From the NCBI RefSeq assembly GCF_003014695.1, contig NZ_PYAS01000007.1, forward strand, positions 248,001 through 312,000: 64,000 nt of DNA. The letters are read 5' to 3'. How positions within the stretch are numbered: position 1 is the first letter of the stretch; every line of letters starts with the position of its first letter. This DNA is from Dyadobacter jiangsuensis. GTDB taxonomy: Bacteria; Bacteroidota; Bacteroidia; Cytophagales; Spirosomataceae. A program made the position numbers and the translations under genes. Under the pieces are notes generated by a model. That model saw nothing but the letters and a program-made list of their open reading frames with translations. It had not been told where the DNA came from and ran no database searches. Shown here in pieces: positions 1 through 9,150 of this stretch.

Positions 1-1
1 C

Positions 2-556
2 GGCGCGGCGGCAACGACGGTCATGGAACGCGACAGCGAAGCATTCAGGGCCATCCAGGTGGGGTTTTCGGACGAACGCAACGCACTTTTCACCCACATT
101 GCGAGCACTCTTCTTAAAGGATACAGCGCCTCTAACTTGTTGCAAGCCAACCTCGCATTACCACATTACCTATCCTCGTTCATCGCGCCCGAACATTTCG
201 GCTCACATCAACCTTCGGTATCGGGCGCAAGCCCCACCGAAAAGGCGATCAGGTATATGCAGGCCAATCTGTCAAATTCCCTTTCGCTGGATAATATTGC
301 CCGTTCGGTAAATTTATCCGTCTCTTTCTTTTCCCGGAAATTCAAAAAAGATACAGGTTATGCGCCGATCGAGTATTTCAATTACCTCCGCATTCAGAAG
401 GCCTGCCAGCTGCTCCATTTCAATACCTGGCGGATCAATGAGGTGGCTTCCGCCATCGGAATCGACGATCCTTTCTATTTTTCGAGGCTCTTCAAACAGC
501 AAATGGGCCTGTCGCCGGCACATTACCGAAAAAATAAGGGCATCGAACGGCAGTAA
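2..556 (+). CDS. AraC-family transcriptional regulator, 5' truncated by window edge
   Basis: The last ~100 residues hold the two helix-turn-helix units of the AraC/XylS DNA-binding domain: the stretch around SLDNIARSVNLSVSFFSRKF and the diagnostic second unit DPFYFSRLFKQQMGLSP followed by HYRK. The reading frame stays open from base 2 through the first in-frame ATG at 23, and the N-terminal sensing domain (often a cupin) is not seen, so the real start almost certainly lies outside the window. The regulated genes cannot be told; the haem-binding gene begins 58 bp downstream on the same strand. The family is clear, the specificity unknown. Confidence 0.9.
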   Translation, partial: GAAATTVMERDSEAFRAIQVGFSDERNALFTHIASTLLKGYSASNLLQANLALPHYLSSFIAPEHFGSHQPSVSGASPTEKAIRYMQANLSNSLSLDNIARSVNLSVSFFSRKFKKDTGYAPIEYFNYLRIQKACQLLHFNTWRINEVASAIGIDDPFYFSRLFKQQMGLSPAHYRKNKGIERQ

Positions 557-614
557 AAAGCGGCCATATCAGAATTATTATACATATTAAGACCTAATCT
601 AATCACCATCGGAC

Positions 615-1127
615 ATGTTAAAAAAAATCCTGCTTGCCCTCCTGGCTGTTTTCATCATCATTCAGTTCATCCGCCCCGAAAAAAACCTTTCCGACGACCA
701 GTCGATGAACATCGCGACGAAGTATGACGTCCCGGTGGATGTGAAGAACATCCTGGAAGTAGCTTGTAACGACTGCCACAGTAACAAAACCGTTTATCCA
801 TGGTACTACAACATCCAGCCTGTGGCATGGTGGATGAATGAGCATGTCGAAGACGGCAAGCGGCACCTGAACTTCTCGACATTCACAAGCCTGTCCATCG
901 CGCGGCAAAACCACAAGCTGGAAGAGACGGTGGAAATGGTGGAAGACGACGCAATGCCGCTCAAATCGTACACCGCATTGGGCATGCATGCAGAGGCAAA
1001 ACTGACCACAGCGCAACGCGAACGCCTCATTCAATGGGCGAAGGCACAAATGGATACGCTTAAGGCGAAATATCCGGCCGACAGCCTCGTCATGCCGAAA
1101 AGAAATCCCGCACCAGGACAGCATTAA
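615..1127 (+). CDS. Haem-binding domain protein, membrane anchored
   Basis: A 170-residue protein with one hydrophobic N-terminal segment (about residues 4-20) that should anchor it to the inner membrane facing the periplasm. It carries a c-type haem attachment motif CNDCH at residues 51-55, followed by the Trp/Tyr-rich stretch typical of the Bacteroidota Haem_bd family. Met114 in DDAMPL is a plausible distal iron ligand. Family members are thought to act in periplasmic redox, but the partner is unknown. It stands alone, with a hairpin terminator at 1143-1176 shared with the convergent GH9 gene. Confidence 0.85.
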   Translation: MLKKILLALLAVFIIIQFIRPEKNLSDDQSMNIATKYDVPVDVKNILEVACNDCHSNKTVYPWYYNIQPVAWWMNEHVEDGKRHLNFSTFTSLSIARQNHKLEETVEMVEDDAMPLKSYTALGMHAEAKLTTAQRERLIQWAKAQMDTLKAKYPADSLVMPKRNPAPGQH

Positions 1128-1142
1128 TCCTGCGCGAAAAAC

Positions 1143-1176
1143 AACGGGCAGCTGCATTCGTTTGCAGCCGCCCGTT
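1143..1176. terminator. Convergent hairpin between haem-binding gene and GH9 gene
   Basis: AACGGGC and GCTGCA on the left pair with TGCAGC and GCCCGTT on the right around a short loop, with one mismatched pair in the stem. It lies in the 56-bp gap between two convergent stop codons, so it probably serves both strands. Confidence 0.7.
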
Positions 1177-1183
1177 ACCCGCA

Positions 1184-3595
1184 TTAGTTTTTAAAAATCC
1201 TCTGCGTAAAAAGCCTTTCACTCCCCTTCTCCACTTGAAGGAGATAAAGCCCTCTGGCCACATTGGGTATCGGCACCCGGCCGCCGCCATCCATATCGCG
1301 GCGCATTACTTCCACCCCGGCCATATTGATCAGTTTCACGGTCGCAACACCTGTGTAGGGAGGCATTTGCAAATCCACGTAATCGCTCAGCGGATTCGGT
1401 GCGATGCGGAATGCGACATCGCCATTGCGATACAATGCGATGATTTTGGAATATTCAAACTGCCCGTCGAAATCAACCTGTTTCAAACGATAATAGGCGG
1501 TAATCGCCGGCGCTTCGGTATCGGTAAAGGTATAATAATGTGCCGCGGCGGTGGTATTTTGCCCCTTTAATTCCCCTATCATGCGAAAATCGGCACCGTC
1601 GGTGGAACGCTCGACCTCGAAACGCTCATTGTCTGTTTCCGATACGGTTTTCCAATAAAGCTGCGCCTGGCTTTTGCCCAGATCCTTCACATAAAAATCG
1701 GCCAGTTCCACGGGCAGCGGGTCCTCGACGGGTAACGTCGAATGGGCAAGCAAACGAATGTAGGCGGCTTGGTAATAAATGGCCGGCTCGGTGATTTCCC
1801 AGCTGTTGGTCGGCCAGCCCGTGTTAAAATCGAGGTAGCTTTTCTGGCGCGGCTGACCAAATGGCGGCGACTGGCCGCTGATCGTGTAGTCGGCATTGGG
1901 GCCGCCCACCACGTAACCAGGCGCAGGACCATTGGGCGACGTCAAAGCATTATCGTAAATAGTGCCGTCATTGAACCAGGTGTGGTAAATTTCATTGGCG
2001 CACCGGTCACCGCCTATCCCGTACATATTCGACAAATACACCATTCCCTGCGGGTTAACCCCGTGAAAATAGTGGATCTGCTCCGCGGCCTTGCGCGTGA
2101 GGCTGGCCGCATTGCCCAACCCGGCCTTGAGCATGCTGCGGTTCACGTTGGCGTAATCGGCTTTGGGCATATTACTGCCCCAGTGGTACGACCAGTCGGG
2201 CATGAATGCCCGGTAGAGATCGGCCGTTGTCCAACCGAAGAAGTCGTTCCAGTTGTTATTCACGGCTGCTCCCGCCGAGTTCAGGATGGCAGAGGCCACG
2301 GTCGTATTAGCGCCGGGCAGCTTTGCGTAGCGCAGGAGTGCATCCTGCAATTCGGTAGCATCCACTCCCCAGAAACCGGAACTCATGACATCGGTACCCG
2401 AGTAGTTATTAACCACAAACTGATTATAAACGGGATTGCCGGTTCGTTCGAAAAGGTAAATAGCGGCGATCACCATCATGCTCCGCTGCGGACCAACGTC
2501 CACGTCGGCATCACCGGAAACAATGCTTCCGTCGTCACAATTGGTTTGCAGGGTATTGGCATTAAAAAACGGCAGTACATAATTGAAGGAGCTCACGGCC
2601 TTCGCTTCCAACTGTCCCGCGTAGGCCGCGAGCGCGGGAATACCCGCATACACGAGGGCAGCGTGCGAGAACACCGATGCAATCGTGGCCGAGGCAGAGG
2701 TACACGTGGGGCCATAGTAGCGGCCGTCTACATTCACGCTCGGAGGCGAAGAAATGTTCTCGCTGTAATTCCGGCTCCCCATTTTGTTATGCGTGCTGCC
2801 ATCGGCATTCGTCATTTTGAAAAGCCAGTCAAGCTCCCATTTCACTTCATCGAGCAGGTCGGGAATCCCGTTTTTGCTTTCGGGGATATTGAAATTGTCT
2901 GTAAAAACAGTCGGATTATCTTCGTAGGCATACAACAGGTCGTGCAAAGGGCTGTGCGTAAAGGACACATACTTATTATAATCACCGGCATCGAACCACC
3001 CGCCGGTCAGGTTCTTTTCCATCGCGGCATTGCCCTGGTCGTACACGTACCGGCATTGCTGATCCTGCAATGCATGCATTAAATTATTTCCGTCAGTCCA
3101 TTTGCTTTGCGCGTACGGCGCAGCTTTGGCCATGTTGCAGCGATTGTAATAAAACATTTTTGCAGCCGCCAGCATCACATTGCCGTATGGATTGGGGGTA
3201 ATCTCAAAAACCGCGGAACGCTGGTTACCGACCGGATCGAATACATAATAGCTGCCCGTGGCCGTCAGCGCCGAAAAATCGAACCACCAGCCTTGATCAC
3301 CGGAATTGGCCTGGGTACCGCCGCTATTCCAAACGGCGATCGGCCCGGTGAACGCCACCGCATTGGTGATACTATTGCGTACTTCCATTGTCGCGGGCGG
3401 TGTATAGCTCAATGCGGCATTGTATCCCACGACCGGGTTACTGAGTACCGCTACTTTTTCCGCCGCCGGTGCATACCCGAACTGATCGACGTGAATAAAC
3501 GGACTGACCTGCGCGACTCCCCGCACGGACAGCATCAGGCATAGTAAAAATGCAAGAATACCCTTCCCAGGTAAATGGAGGTAATGTTTCCTCAT
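1184..3595 (-). CDS. Secreted glycoside hydrolase family 9 endoglucanase-like protein with T9SS tail
   Basis: An 803-residue secreted enzyme. Order: signal peptide (1-29), an N-terminal immunoglobulin-like CelD_N domain (about 31-130), the GH9 (alpha/alpha)6 barrel (about 140-620), and a C-terminal T9SS sorting domain ending near KGLYLLQVEKG-type sequence. The GH9 motif GGWFDAGDYNKYV supplies the catalytic aspartates (D202, D205), and the WEITEP segment near the barrel end supplies the expected acid glutamate. GH9 enzymes cleave beta-1,4-glucans such as cellulose or xyloglucan. The T9SS tail predicts export across the outer membrane and release or anchoring at the surface. It is monocistronic and is not beside a SusC/D pair. 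The start ATG is followed directly by the signal peptide. Confidence 0.92.
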   Translation of the reverse strand: MRKHYLHLPGKGILAFLLCLMLSVRGVAQVSPFIHVDQFGYAPAAEKVAVLSNPVVGYNAALSYTPPATMEVRNSITNAVAFTGPIAVWNSGGTQANSGDQGWWFDFSALTATGSYYVFDPVGNQRSAVFEITPNPYGNVMLAAAKMFYYNRCNMAKAAPYAQSKWTDGNNLMHALQDQQCRYVYDQGNAAMEKNLTGGWFDAGDYNKYVSFTHSPLHDLLYAYEDNPTVFTDNFNIPESKNGIPDLLDEVKWELDWLFKMTNADGSTHNKMGSRNYSENISSPPSVNVDGRYYGPTCTSASATIASVFSHAALVYAGIPALAAYAGQLEAKAVSSFNYVLPFFNANTLQTNCDDGSIVSGDADVDVGPQRSMMVIAAIYLFERTGNPVYNQFVVNNYSGTDVMSSGFWGVDATELQDALLRYAKLPGANTTVASAILNSAGAAVNNNWNDFFGWTTADLYRAFMPDWSYHWGSNMPKADYANVNRSMLKAGLGNAASLTRKAAEQIHYFHGVNPQGMVYLSNMYGIGGDRCANEIYHTWFNDGTIYDNALTSPNGPAPGYVVGGPNADYTISGQSPPFGQPRQKSYLDFNTGWPTNSWEITEPAIYYQAAYIRLLAHSTLPVEDPLPVELADFYVKDLGKSQAQLYWKTVSETDNERFEVERSTDGADFRMIGELKGQNTTAAAHYYTFTDTEAPAITAYYRLKQVDFDGQFEYSKIIALYRNGDVAFRIAPNPLSDYVDLQMPPYTGVATVKLINMAGVEVMRRDMDGGGRVPIPNVARGLYLLQVEKGSERLFTQRIFKN

Positions 3596-3722
3596 GGCTG
3601 AATGGTTTGATTTGAATGAAAATGCTGTGTCAGGAATAGCAACAGAGCGGACAAAATGCCCTTTTCAACTAGGATGGGAGTCTTTTTCAGCGTCTTCCGC
3701 GCAGGTGGAGCCGAAATGCATT

Positions 3723-3753
3723 CAAATTTATTCCTAATATTTTATAGAACAAA
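3723..3753 (-). promoter_or_regulatory. Candidate Bacteroidota-type promoter for the GH9 gene
   Basis: Read on the minus strand, TTTG (3753-3750) is followed after 19 bases by TAAATTTG (3730-3723), matching the Bacteroidota -33/-7 consensus (TTTG, about 19 bases, TAnnTTTG). It would give a leader of roughly 120 nt ahead of the GH9 ATG. The rest of the 295-bp divergent gap up to hmgA is AT-rich, and I see no equally good element facing hmgA. Confidence 0.55.
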
Positions 3754-3890
3754 TAAGAGTATAGCATAGAATTTATTAACCGGAAAGACTTTTTTCATTT
3801 TAAAAATAATGCAAAAATTTATTTAAATATTGATTTGTTTTTCCTATAATTGCATAAACAACTATTGGCTAACTTACAATCGCGAAGCAC

Positions 3891-5051
3891 ATGCCGATCT
3901 ATCAACAATTAGGAACCATCCCGCCCAAACGGCACACGCAGTTTCGCAAAACCGACGGCGGGCTTTACTATGAAGAACTCTTTGGAACCATCGGTTTCGA
4001 AGGCATGTCTTCCCTCCTCTATCACACCTGGCGGCCCACGCAAGTGAAATCGCTCGGCGAGCCTTACGACGTGGCGCCGCGCATTGCGGTGGCCAACAAT
4101 ATGACCATGCGGAAGCTGATTGGCTTCGACGTAAAGCCTGCTGCCGACTACCTCGACAGCCGCACGCCCCTGCTCGTGAACCGCGACCTCATTCTGGGCC
4201 TGGCTGCTCCTACCGGGGCGCCTATGTCCTATTTTTACAAGAATGCCGACGCCGACGAGCTGCTTTTCATCCACCGGGGCTCCGGCAAGCTGCGGACACC
4301 TTTCGGGCAGGTGCCATTTACCTATGGTGATTATGTATTGATTCCCAGGGGTACTATTTACCAGATCGAATTCGACGGGCCCGACAACCGCCTGCTCTAC
4401 CTCGAATCGCACACACCGATTTACACGCCCAAGCGGTACCGCAACCATTTCGGGCAGCTCACCGAGCATTCGCCGTATTGCGAGCGCGATTACATTCTCC
4501 CGCGCGACCTGGAAACCCATGACGAGCACGGAGAATTTATCATCAAAATCAAGAAACAAAGCCATATCCACCCCGTAACCTACGAAACCCACCCGTTCGA
4601 TGTCATCGGTTGGGATGGATACAATTATCCGTGGGCTTTTTCGATCCATAATTTCGAACCCATTACCGGCCGCATTCACCAGCCGCCGCCCGTGCACCAG
4701 ACATTCCAGACCGATGCATTCGTGGTCTGCTCGTTCTGTCCCAGGCTGTACGACTACCATCCGCTGGCCATCCCGGCGCCCTACAATCACAGCAATATCG
4801 ACTCCGACGAGGTGCTGTATTACGTCGACGGCGATTTTATGAGCCGCAACGACATCGCGCAGGGGCACATTACGCTGCATCCGGGCGGAATCCCGCATGG
4901 CCCGCACCCGGGCGCATATGAGCGGAGCATCGGCAAAAAAGAAACCCAGGAGCTGGCCGTAATGGTCGATACCTTCCGGCCCCTGATGCTCACCGAACAA
5001 GCAATAGCGATCGACGACGGGCGGTACTTTACGAGTTGGGCGGAGGGGTAA
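3891..5051 (+). CDS. hmgA: Homogentisate 1,2-dioxygenase
   Basis: A 386-residue cytoplasmic non-haem iron enzyme that opens the homogentisate ring to maleylacetoacetate in tyrosine catabolism. Candidate iron ligands H300 and E307 (PYNHSNIDSDEV) and a histidine of the HGPHP motif (336-339) sit in the C-terminal cupin as the family requires. The length fits the shorter bacterial form of the family. It is the first gene of a phenylalanine/tyrosine degradation cluster with hppD, phhA and fahA. It is separated from hppD by an unusual 10-bp-phased repeat array rather than a short operonic gap, so the array may change coupling between the two. Confidence 0.93.
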   Translation: MPIYQQLGTIPPKRHTQFRKTDGGLYYEELFGTIGFEGMSSLLYHTWRPTQVKSLGEPYDVAPRIAVANNMTMRKLIGFDVKPAADYLDSRTPLLVNRDLILGLAAPTGAPMSYFYKNADADELLFIHRGSGKLRTPFGQVPFTYGDYVLIPRGTIYQIEFDGPDNRLLYLESHTPIYTPKRYRNHFGQLTEHSPYCERDYILPRDLETHDEHGEFIIKIKKQSHIHPVTYETHPFDVIGWDGYNYPWAFSIHNFEPITGRIHQPPPVHQTFQTDAFVVCSFCPRLYDYHPLAIPAPYNHSNIDSDEVLYYVDGDFMSRNDIAQGHITLHPGGIPHGPHPGAYERSIGKKETQELAVMVDTFRPLMLTEQAIAIDDGRYFTSWAEG

Positions 5052-5058
5052 CGAAGTG

Positions 5059-5287
5059 GTCGGATTTTGTCAAGTGTGGTCAGAAATAGTCGGGAGTAGT
5101 CAGGGACTGTCATATAGTTACCAAATATTCCATTTCAATGCCTATTCCCGACCAAAATGACAATACTTGACAAGACCTGACTACTCTTGACTACTCCTGA
5201 CAACTCTTGACTACTCCTGACAACTCTTGACCATACCTGACAACACCTGAACACACCTGACAACTCTTGACAACAACTGACAACCGA
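5059..5287. repeat. Decamer-phased inverted repeat array 1 (GTCA arm / TGAC arm)
   Basis: GTC(A/G) recurs at 5059, 5069, 5079, 5089, 5099 and 5109, exactly 10 bp apart. After a 45-bp spacer, TGAC (once TGAA) recurs at 5158, 5168 and so on to 5278, 13 units, again exactly 10 bp apart. The six bases between anchors are degenerate (units such as TGACTACTCC, TGACAACTCT). GTCA is the complement of TGAC, so the arms can pair as a long imperfect hairpin; the reverse complement of one left unit equals a right-arm unit. The array begins 7 bp after the hmgA stop and ends about 20 bp before the hppD start, filling the gap. Function unknown. Confidence 0.9.
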
Positions 5288-5301
5288 TCAATAACCACAC
5301 C

Positions 5302-6429
5302 ATGTCCACATTAACAGCACCCATTACTCCCAACATCGCGACCGATTTCCTGCCGATTAACGGTACGGACTATGTAGAACTTTACGTAGGCAACGCATTG
5401 CAATCGGCGCACTATTTCCGGAATGCATTCGGATTTCAGCCGCTCGCCATGGCGGGGCTCGAAACCGGGCTTACCGACCGCGAATCCTATGTGGTCGTGC
5501 AAGACAAAATCCGGCTCGTTTTCACTTCGCCATTACACGGCGGAACGGCCATCGGCGCGCATATCGACCGCCATGGCGATGGTGTAAAAGCCATTGCATT
5601 ATGGGTAGACGACGCTAAATCGGCTTACCGGGAGACGGTCACCCGTGGCGCGCGACCATTTCTCGAACCGGTTACGGAAAAAGACCACCATGGCGAGACC
5701 GTGAGATCGGGCATATGTACCTATGGTGATACCGTACACATTTTCGTGGAAAGAAAGCATTACGACGGTATTTTCCTTCCCGGATTCGTGGCCTGGCAGC
5801 CCGAACATTCCCCGGAGCCTGTCGGGCTGCGGTATATCGATCACATGGTGGGAAATGTGGGCTGGAACGAAATGAACCGGTGGGTGAAATTTTACGAGGA
5901 TGTGATGGGGTTCAAAATGATGGTTTCCTTCGACGACAAGGACATTTCTACCGAATACTCAGCGCTGATGAGCAAAGTCATGAGCAATGGCAACGGGCGG
6001 ATCAAGTTCCCGATCAACGAACCTGCCGAGGGTAAAAAGAAATCACAGGTGGAAGAATACCTCGACTTTTACGGCGGGCCCGGCGTGCAGCATATTGCCG
6101 TTGCCACGGACCATATCGTCGACACTGTGCGTGCATTACGCGACCGGGGCGTGGAGTTTCTGCGCGTGCCTACTGCCTATTATGACGATTTGCTCCGCCG
6201 CGTGGGGCATATTGATGAGGACCTTGCCAGTTTGCGCGAACTCGGCATCCTTGTAGACCGCGACGACGAGGGCTACCTCTTGCAGATTTTCACCAAGCCG
6301 GTGATGCCGCGCCCTACCCTGTTTTTTGAGATTATTCAAAGAAAAGGGGCGCAATCGTTCGGAAAAGGCAATTTCAAAGCATTGTTCGAGGCGATCGAAC
6401 GCGAGCAGATGCTCAGGGGTACACTTTAA
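5302..6429 (+). CDS. hppD: 4-hydroxyphenylpyruvate dioxygenase
   Basis: A 375-residue Fe(II) enzyme converting 4-hydroxyphenylpyruvate to homogentisate, the substrate of HmgA. It has two vicinal-oxygen-chelate domains; the C-terminal one carries the iron triad H181 (YIDHMVGN), H264 (VQHIAVATDHI) and E343 (FFEIIQRKG). The length is normal for the family. The C-terminal gating helix is present (QSFGKGNFKALFEAIE). It is followed 18 bp downstream by phhA, so the two are probably co-transcribed. Confidence 0.95.
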   Translation: MSTLTAPITPNIATDFLPINGTDYVELYVGNALQSAHYFRNAFGFQPLAMAGLETGLTDRESYVVVQDKIRLVFTSPLHGGTAIGAHIDRHGDGVKAIALWVDDAKSAYRETVTRGARPFLEPVTEKDHHGETVRSGICTYGDTVHIFVERKHYDGIFLPGFVAWQPEHSPEPVGLRYIDHMVGNVGWNEMNRWVKFYEDVMGFKMMVSFDDKDISTEYSALMSKVMSNGNGRIKFPINEPAEGKKKSQVEEYLDFYGGPGVQHIAVATDHIVDTVRALRDRGVEFLRVPTAYYDDLLRRVGHIDEDLASLRELGILVDRDDEGYLLQIFTKPVMPRPTLFFEIIQRKGAQSFGKGNFKALFEAIEREQMLRGTL

Positions 6430-6447
6430 TACAAACCTTCTTCAACC

Positions 6448-7176
6448 ATGAACCAGGCGTATGAGCAATACACTCAAGCTGACCACCGGATGTGGAAACA
6501 GCTTTTTGAAAGGCAAATGGAGCAACTACCTACCATCGCCAGCAGGGCTTACCTCGACGGGATTGACAAGGTGCGGTTCGTGGCCGATCATATCCCCCAT
6601 TTTGAACGGGAAACCAATCCGGCCCTGCGCGCATTGACTGGCTGGGAAGTGTATGTCGTCCCCGGCCTCATTCCCCACCGCGAGTTTTACACCCATTTGT
6701 ACAACCGGCAATTTCCGGCGACAAGCTGGCTCCGAAAGCCCGAACAGATCGATTACCTCGAAGAACCCGACATGTTCCATGACACATTCGGGCACGTACC
6801 GCTGCTGAGTAACCAGGCATTTTGCGACTTTATGGCGCATTTGAGCGAGGTCGCATTGAAGCATATCGATCAGGAGGAAATTCTGCAACGCATTTCGAGG
6901 CTGTATTGGTACACCGTCGAATTCGGGCTGATCCGCGAAAATAGTGCGTTAAAGATTTATGGCGGCGGCATTATTTCCTCTTCGGGTGAAAGCCGCTACT
7001 GCCTGGGGCGTGATGTGCCGAAAATCGATTTCGACCTTTCCCTCGTTCTCGACACGCCGTACCATATCGATCGCTACCAGGACCATTATTTCGTGATCCA
7101 GTCGTACGACCAGCTTTATGAGTCGGTAACCGGTATAGAACCGTTGCTGGAAGCCTATCTGGCACAACAAGCCTAA
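6448..7176 (+). CDS. phhA: Phenylalanine 4-hydroxylase
   Basis: A 242-residue, single-domain bacterial phenylalanine hydroxylase that makes tyrosine with tetrahydropterin and O2. The iron triad is visible: H111 and H116 in HDTFGHVPLL, and E158 in YWYTVEFGL. There is no N-terminal ACT regulatory domain, as usual for bacterial forms. No pterin-4a-carbinolamine dehydratase gene is adjacent, so cofactor recycling must be encoded elsewhere. It sits between hppD and fahA with gaps of 18 and 13 bp. Confidence 0.94.
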   Translation: MNQAYEQYTQADHRMWKQLFERQMEQLPTIASRAYLDGIDKVRFVADHIPHFERETNPALRALTGWEVYVVPGLIPHREFYTHLYNRQFPATSWLRKPEQIDYLEEPDMFHDTFGHVPLLSNQAFCDFMAHLSEVALKHIDQEEILQRISRLYWYTVEFGLIRENSALKIYGGGIISSSGESRYCLGRDVPKIDFDLSLVLDTPYHIDRYQDHYFVIQSYDQLYESVTGIEPLLEAYLAQQA

Positions 7177-7189
7177 AATCTCCGCCACA

Positions 7190-8425
<1,236 letters not shown>

Positions 8426-8469
8426 CTTTTTTCAGTTGACATGTTAAAGTAAAATACCTGCCCTTCATG

Positions 8470-8501
8470 TTTGTAAAAATAAATACCAATTGGTATATTT
8501 G
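8470..8501 (+). promoter_or_regulatory. TetR promoter with overlapping operator palindrome
   Basis: TTTG at 8470-8473 and TATATTTG at 8494-8501 form a Bacteroidota-type promoter with a 20-bp spacer. A perfect 14-bp palindrome, ATACCAATTGGTAT (8483-8496), occupies the spacer and runs into the -7 box, the expected position for autorepression by the TetR protein encoded immediately downstream. Confidence 0.7.
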
Positions 8502-8505
8502 TTAT

Positions 8506-9108
8506 ATGAACGTAGGAACAACCAAAGCCGAACGCACCCGGAACTTCATCATCGAAAAAACTGCCGAGATTTTCAATCGGAAGGGCTATGCGGGCACCTC
8601 GATGTCGGACATTACCGAAGCGACCGGCCTGACGAAGGGCAGCATTTACGGAAATTTCGAGAATAAGGAAGAAGTTGCCCTGGCCGTATTTGAATATAAC
8701 CGGTCACTGGTATTCAATACCGTTCAGGCGCAACTGGAAAAAGCAGAGACTTATTTTGAAAAACTGATGGTGTACGGCCACGTGTACAGGGATGTGATCG
8801 CGAGTGTGGGCAATCGCGGCGGCTGCCCAATCCTGAATACGGCCGTGGAAGCCGACGACACCAATGTCCCGCTGCAACTAAGCGCGGCCAAAGCGCTTTT
8901 CAGCTGGAAAAAAAGCATAGTCCATATCATCGAAAAAGGGGCCGAAGCGGGTGAATTCCGCCAGGGCGTCAATGCCGAGCAAATGGCCGTTTCCATTATT
9001 GCATTGATCGAGGGCGGGGTCATGTTTTCAAAGGTCACCAATGACTACGGTAATATGGACCACGTATTGGCGACGGTGCAGGCACTCGTGAGGGTTATCA
9101 AGGCATAA
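8506..9108 (+). CDS. TetR/AcrR-family transcriptional repressor
   Basis: A 200-residue regulator. The N-terminal helix-turn-helix (about residues 22-47, GTSMSDITEATGLTKGSIYGNF) is classic TetR, and the ligand-binding half contains the NRGGCPILNTAVEADD stretch common in one AcrR-like subfamily. I chose the ATG at 8506 over the in-frame ATG at 8467 because the upstream one would put the promoter and operator inside the coding region. If the promoter assignment is right, the transcript would start almost at this ATG, giving a nearly leaderless mRNA. The target is unknown; it is convergent with the efflux operon and 40 bp after fahA. Confidence 0.85.
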   Translation: MNVGTTKAERTRNFIIEKTAEIFNRKGYAGTSMSDITEATGLTKGSIYGNFENKEEVALAVFEYNRSLVFNTVQAQLEKAETYFEKLMVYGHVYRDVIASVGNRGGCPILNTAVEADDTNVPLQLSAAKALFSWKKSIVHIIEKGAEAGEFRQGVNAEQMAVSIIALIEGGVMFSKVTNDYGNMDHVLATVQALVRVIKA

Positions 9109-9110
9109 CC

Positions 9111-9140
9111 AAAGGGCAGTCACAGTTGCGACTACCCTTT
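9111..9140. terminator. Convergent hairpin between TetR gene and efflux operon
   Basis: AAAGGG-AGTC pairs with GACT-CCCTTT across a short loop, with one mismatch in the stem. It fills the 42-bp gap between convergent stops. T-tracts are weak on both sides. Confidence 0.5.
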
Positions 9141-9150
9141 GACCAATAAC

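Noticed and set aside
1742..3082. 446-codon open frame antisense to the GH9 gene
   Set aside because: No domain or signal; the GH9 frame explains the sequence.
3909..5000. 363-codon open frame antisense to hmgA
   Set aside because: hmgA on the other strand has all family motifs; the antisense frame has no recognisable domain and is a codon-bias shadow.
5059..5287. Could the decamer array be a CRISPR array?
   Set aside because: Units are 10 bp and degenerate, there are no unique spacers between constant repeats, the two arms are inverted, and no cas genes are nearby.
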